The position numbers and the translations under genes were made by a program. Below the pieces are notes generated by a model. The model had not been told where the DNA came from. It ran no database searches and saw only the letters and a program-made list of their open reading frames with translations. From Anaspis maculata (taxonomy: Eukaryota > Arthropoda > Insecta > Coleoptera > Scraptiidae), in assembly GCA_949128115.1 (NCBI GenBank), contig OX421967.1:6128070-6192069 (forward strand): DNA of 64,000 nt, in the 5' to 3' direction. Numbering within the stretch: the first letter of the stretch is position 1; every line of letters begins with the position of its first letter. Positions 59,000 to 64,000 of this stretch are shown piece by piece.

Positions 59000-60290
59000 C
59001 GTATGTAATTTTAGAAGAATTTGATCAACCAGCTGTGAAGCTACTTTTTACATCATTTTTCGAAAATTTTGCGGTAAATGTCATAATTTTTGAAAACTTC
59101 CACAGCCAGCAGCCAGTGCTCGATTTACATTATTGCTATAGCTGTTTTTGGCGACTGACTAGACAAGAATTCGAGTGCGGTTTACAAATACAAAACACAC
59201 TCAAGTTGAGAGAGTTTCGTAGAGCTCACAAAACTCGCTAATTGAAAGAATTAACTTTGATTCACGCTATCCCTGTTAGTCACAAATATCCCAGTCGTTA
59301 ATTGGCTAAAACCCTGGGACTGCATGGCTGGTGCGGAAGGATCGAAATTGCTAAGTATGTACCTACTTAATATGGCGAAAAATACACAAATAATTTTTTA
59401 AGGTCGTCACTCTTTGTACAAAAATAAAAGACCGTTTTACCACTTATTTTTTTTACAGTTTCATTGGATGCGGAAATGAACTTACAGGTTGATTGCAATG
59501 GCAATGACACAAGTACTATTGTAGCGTGTAATTGGAAAATATTTGTGGTTGTGTACTTGAGACACTTTTTTGTACCTTTTCCTCGTTCATTATATTTCCA
59601 TAATGAGGAATGTCCGAGCAGAGAAAGATAAATACAAAATATAAAAGAATAAAGAATGCGCAAATGAACTTGATTGGCGTTGACGCCCGATTTGTGTCGG
59701 TTTATGAGAGTAATCAAGGTTGCGCTGAGTGTGTGAGTGACTTATACTTTTTTTTTTGAAGCGAAGCAGGTAGCAGTACGAAGTGAAATTTACTCTCAAG
59801 TTTTCAATATCCTTGGATTTCTATAGTTTTGAGAAATAACAATAATAGCGATTTTTTTTCTCTCTCAACAGAGGTGAATTTTAAGAAGCACGTTAGAATA
59901 GCGGGTGCAAAAAATTGTAGGTATTATACCTGTTTGAAAATGTGTTATTTCCTCAACAAAGTATTGCACATGAGTTGTTGTTTGCAAAGCCACCTACTCG
60001 CGTTAATCACCTGCAATTAACAAGTTCCGAGCCATTCAAGAGTACATAAGTAGGCTTTGCTTTTAAATGCTTTGAGTGAAAGTGAGACACTGAAATATGA
60101 ATGCCTATATGCAGTAGGCTACTAAAGCTCGCTAAACAAGCGAAACATCACCATTTTCATATACATACTTCTAATGAGTGGCGATAATAAGGTTCTAACA
60201 GGTTTTTCTCGATTAGGTGCAAATTAACCCATTAAGACCGAGAATAAAAATTTTGATAAAAATGGGGTTTTTTCACCAAAACATGTCAAT
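59000..60290. other. Unique sequence, no gene recognised
   Basis: AT-rich non-repetitive sequence between the satellite and the palindromic element. Open frames are short and show no motif. Confidence 0.45.
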
Positions 60291-60294
60291 ACTA

Positions 60295-62506
60295 CACTTC
60301 TGAGCAAAAGTTAAGGGCCACTTTTTCAAATGTGAATAACTCACAAACGCTTTTTTTGATTTTGACGAATTTTCGCACAGAGGTGGTCTTATGTGTTGTA
60401 AAGACAAGTGTGAAGTGGCGCACTCACCAATCCCTAGGTTTCTTGTGGAGAGGCCTTCGACTGTTGCTTTGCAGAAATGCGTAATTTTTAGTCAAATCAA
60501 AGCATTGGATTTTGGACAAAATGGAGGTTCATCCAATAAAAAACGTCTAGTTTGCTTTGTTACAATGTTCTTGAGCAAGTACTATGCTAAGTTTGTTCAT
60601 TGACATCTTTCATCTTCAAATTTTGACCATCAATATCTTCTTATGGCTTAAACAATGTGTGAGGCACTACTTTGCGTGATTTTGGTTGCATACAGTTCAG
60701 TCGTGTATTTCTTGTGATTTTGCGTCAAGGTTTTGTGATTTTAGCCACTCTTGAGCCTCAAAAACAATAAATCCTTTGTGCAGACTGTTACTAAAGAACA
60801 AAAACAAGAGAAGAAAGCTCACAAAAATGTCAAAATCTCAAGCATTGACAAGAAATAAGTCATAATTTTCATCACATGCCAATGACACACCTCTACAATG
60901 ACCAAAGAAGAAATGGTGAATTTCTTCAGTTCTTTTGGGGAAAAGACATTTACGGGGTGTCGCCAAGAGACCAAGCGCACAAGCGATGAGTGACAACCTT
61001 GATTGATCATTTGTCATCGATATTCGAGAGTTTGAATCCCTCCAACGCCATCAGGCTCTCTCGAATGCGAAGAAGTTGAAAAATTAAATTCAAGTTTGTT
61101 GCGCTGCACTGAGTGAACCCAAGGACGGAAATGGATGATGGCCATACTCAGAGATATGCATAAGCCTTGTGTTCAAGAGTAGAAACCACCAAGAGCATCT
61201 GACGACGCGAACATTTGAAAATCGGTGTTTGTTTGAACCTCTGCAGTGTGAAAAACAGCCAAAATCGAATAAGTTCTCAATCGGGATTGTTCGTCTTTCG
61301 TAATTGTACAGGGCCTGGTCAAAAACGACGAACGTAAAACACGTATCTCCCTGACAGGAAACGACTAGCGCGGTCGTGTATGATGTCTTCGTCGTTGTGG
61401 ACATCGGTTTCATGCAGATTGCATTCCACTCAGGATTCCGAATGGAGGTGGCTCTATCATGGTGTGAGCAGGAATCTTTTTGATCAGTTCCTGTACAATT
61501 ACAAAAGACGACAGTTCCGATTGAGAACGTCATTTGATTTGAGCTGTTTTTCACACTGCAGAGGTTGAAACAAACATCGATTTTGAATTTTTGCGTCGCC
61601 AGATGCTCTTGGTGGTTTCTACATTCAAACACAAGGCTTATACACATCTCTGAGTATGGCCATCATCCATATCCGTCCATGGGTTCACTCAGTGCAGAGC
61701 AACAAACTTGAAGTTAATTTCTCAACATCTTCGCATTCGAAAGGGCCTGATGGCGTTAAAGTGATTTAAACTCTTGAATATTGATGGCAAATGATCAATC
61801 AAGGTTGTCACTCATCGTTTTTGCGCTTGGCCTCTTGGCGACACCCCGTAAATGTCTTTTCCCCAAAAGAATTGAAGAAATTCACCATTTCTTCTTTGGT
61901 CACTGTAGAGGTGTTTTATCGGCATGTGATGAAAATTATGACTTATTTCTTGTCAATGCTCAAGATTTTGACATTTTTGTGAGCTTTTTTCTCTTGTTTT
62001 TGTTCTTTAGTAACAATCTGCATAGAGGATTTATTGTTTTTGAAGCTCAAGAGTGGCCAAAATCACAAAACGTTGACGCAAAATCACAAGAAATACACGA
62101 CTGAACTGTATGTAACCAAAATCACGCAAAGTAGTGCCTCACACATTGTTTAAGCCATAAGAAGAGATTGATGGTCAAAATTTGAAGATGAAAGATGTCA
62201 ATGGACAAACTTAGCATGGTACTTGCTTGAGAACATTGTAACAAAGCAAACTAGACGTTTTTCATTGGATGAACCTCCATTTTGTCCAAAATCCAATGCT
62301 TTGATTTCACTAAAAATTACGCATTTCTGCAAAGCAACAGTCGGAAACCTCTCTACCACAAACCTATGGATTGGTGAGTGCGCCACTTCACACTTGTCTT
62401 TACAACACATAAGACCACCTCTGTGCGAAAATTCGTCAAAATCAAAAAAAGCGTTTGTGAGTTATTCACATTTGAAAAAGTGGCCCTTAACTTTTGCTCA
62501 GAAGTG
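60295..62506. mobile_element. 2.2-kb TA-flanked element made of two ~1-kb inverted arms
   Basis: The ends CACTTCTGAGCAAAAGTTAA and its reverse complement are flanked by TA (60293-60294, 62507-62508). The left arm (about 60295-61326) matches the reverse of 61468-62506 over nearly its whole length, with scattered mismatches. The spacer is only ~140 bases (61327-61467). Open frames in the arms (for example 61090-61647 minus, 60391-60603 plus) mirror each other and show no transposase motif I recognise. It is a foldback-like, non-autonomous element of Tc1/mariner target type, or a head-to-head fusion of two copies. Confidence 0.85.
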
Positions 62507-62654
62507 TATTACATATACAAGGAAAATAAGTATTTCCCATGTTTTTTATAAAAAAAAACTGCCCAAATGACATGGCTCCATATGGAGCCACTAGGCGCTA
62601 CCCGGATAATTTCACAATGATGCGTGATCCATGCAAAAAATAGATGAAAATGTA

Positions 62655-63180
62655 TCAAATTGTGAAGTATATCAGATAATACATATCATTTCGTGAAAAA
62701 ATGGTATAACAAATATTTAAGCCAAAAGGTCTTATCATAGACTCATCATATGAAAGATTTTGTCTAGCACAAAATGTTCGAAGAACTTTTCTTTCAGCAT
62801 GTCTGCTATCGGTCGCAGTTCTACATCTAAGCGCGTTCATCCACAAGGTAGTTATTGGCAAAATGTATAAAGCGAAAAATTTGAAAAAACCGGTCTCTTC
62901 TCATGGCACTAGATACTGCCTCGTTCTTCATATCTTTTGCGTTCTCCCAATAATTTCTTTTGGACGGCAAAATGTTATATCCATTTGAAATCAGTATGAC
63001 AAAGAAAGTCTTTAGTTCTTGAACGGTTACTGGCGGATCTGTAAAATTTTTGAATTGTGCGTAACTTGCCGTTTCATTCCTTATTTTTTCAAATAAATCA
63101 TTTGAAACTAAATGATTGAAAATAATAATATTTCTACGCAGGTCAAATTTTTGTATTGTGAGTAATCTGGGCTTTAGTCC
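62655..63180 (-). pseudogene. piggyBac-type transposase fragment, broken
   Basis: The minus strand reads a stretch typical of the piggyBac/PGBD DDE_Tnp_1_7 domain: TVQELKTFFVILISNGYN, LPSKRNYWEN, NEAVSSAMRRDRF, then an in-frame stop near 62828 and a frame change. Past that, RPIADMLKEKFFEHF and NLSYDESMI (with the first catalytic-site aspartate region) can be followed. The N-terminus, the downstream catalytic residues and a plain TTAA end are missing. It is a dead relic. Confidence 0.75.
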
Positions 63181-64000
63181 GGACGTTAGGCGCTAAAATA
63201 TGGGTGGACTCTGCATTTTAGGGTTAAAACATGCCACTTGGTATAGTTGTTGTATGAACCATAATCTTCCGATTCAGAAGTGTAGACATCAGCGGCAGAC
63301 GTGCAGGCTCGCTGTACAGGGTGAAGAAGGAAAAAGAAGAAGGAAACGTGGTAACTCATGAACCAAAAGAGATAGAGTCGTGTAAATCGGCATTTATATC
63401 CCGATGTCCATGCCAATGAAATTCCATCAAACCATTTTCAAATATCCTGAAGCATTCCTGAAATATCCTGAAAAACTAGTTTTCTTTCATAAAAATTAAT
63501 TTTTTAGGTATATCAGTGAGTGTTCAAAGTATAAGAGTGCAACTCGGTAGTTCTCCATTCAGTGATGTAATCAGTTGAAAATGATCGGTAGCCAGTGCCT
63601 AGGCCTACTATTTCCAGAAAAAAGACATTTAACTTTTTTCCTATTCCCGGCAGCCATCTTGCGTTAACTATTTGCAGAATAAGTAAGGAAGTGACTGGTT
63701 ATTATAAAGTTGGTGAGGTACAACCATTTTACCACAAAAAAAGTAACCTCGGCATTGGTAACTGCCTTCTTGTTGAATGAACATTGTCATTCGAATTGTT
63801 TTTGGTTTCACAGACTTTCTTTGCTTGTGATGGCTAATGTCGTTATTGAAAGGAAGAACTACATTCGGCATTCTAATGCCTCAAATTTTGTCAAGTCAGC
63901 CACATGAATTTTTCATCATCAGTGAAGACGTTTGTCTCCGGCAGCTGATCAAACAAAAGATGTACGATTTTTGTGTGAATATTGCAAAAATTAAAACGGT
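63181..64000. other. Unique flank of the transposase relic
   Basis: No complete gene. On the minus strand 63870-63960 a short stretch (LLFDQLPETNVFTDD) faintly recalls the piggyBac region before the second catalytic aspartate. It lies on the wrong side of the fragment at 62655 to be the same copy, and the frame breaks at once. Treated as unresolved. Confidence 0.3.

Noticed and set aside
61090..61647. 185-codon minus-strand open frame in the palindromic element as a transposase
   Set aside because: It crosses the arm-spacer-arm junction, its two ends mirror each other, and no DDE motif is recognisable.
63668..63960. C-terminal half of the piggyBac transposase
   Set aside because: Only one short stretch is suggestive, frames break, and its order relative to 62655-63180 is wrong for one gene.

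Overview
The window looks like arthropod, most likely insect, nuclear DNA. The evidence is an intron-rich gene with GT-AG splice sites, AT-rich introns, TA- or TTAA-flanked miniature transposons, and an Eph receptor whose ligand-binding, kinase and SAM blocks are clearly conserved. I cannot name the species. A repeat-rich hemipteran-type genome is a guess only.

The backbone is one Eph receptor tyrosine kinase gene on the minus strand, from 45659 down to 10375. I placed 14 constitutive-looking exons plus two small candidate cassette exons and one alternative 3' terminal exon. All phases agree. In order they encode the ephrin-binding domain, cysteine-rich region, two FN3 domains, transmembrane helix, juxtamembrane segment, a complete and apparently active kinase, and a SAM domain ending in GFLV-stop. 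The in-window part of the canonical protein is 982 residues without the two cassettes and 1004 with them. The start codon and signal peptide lie upstream (above 45659) and were not found. A second 3' end at 16105-16684 replaces the SAM domain with a 192-residue glutamine- and proline-rich disordered tail.

At the left edge (3233-3929, minus strand) are two exons of another small gene, with a weak resemblance to DM9/DUF3421 repeats. It sits between the arms of a palindrome of about 6 kb (410-6770) built of inverted satellite units. The palindrome also carries an inverted, broken copy of that gene's 3' end (5031-5134).

Almost everything else is satellite. Nearly every long Eph intron is filled with tandem arrays, and none enters an exon. 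The families are: (a) a ~270-350-bp dyad-symmetric family with an AGGTGNCACTCG core (410-6770, 15010-15790, 17100-17830, 21830-24460, 25620-26890, 57160-58990); (b) a family with an AAACGATAC core and the same hairpin layout (6880-7720, 19280-20230, 32200-34040, 55800-56600); (c) a GACTC-rich array (27170-31030); (d) AGTATTTGAATACT-type repeats (11580-13560); (e) a ~195-bp array (13570-14960); (f) a ~180-bp array of about 15 units (50040-52745); (g) composite arrays with CGCCTTCGGCG palindromes (37880-40690, 42520-45400); and (h) an AAGCTTTATT array (47050-47800).

Mobile elements include two TA-flanked miniature elements (11116-11554, 37524-37769), two related small palindromic elements with TTA/TTAA duplications (44091-44256, 46954-47041), a 2.2-kb TA-flanked element made almost wholly of two ~1-kb inverted arms (60295-62506), and a broken piggyBac-type transposase fragment (62655-63180). 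Unique, partly GC-rich sequence at 34.1-37.1 kb and 41.2-42.5 kb inside Eph intron 1, and at 47.8-50.0 kb and 52.7-55.8 kb, contains no gene I can support.
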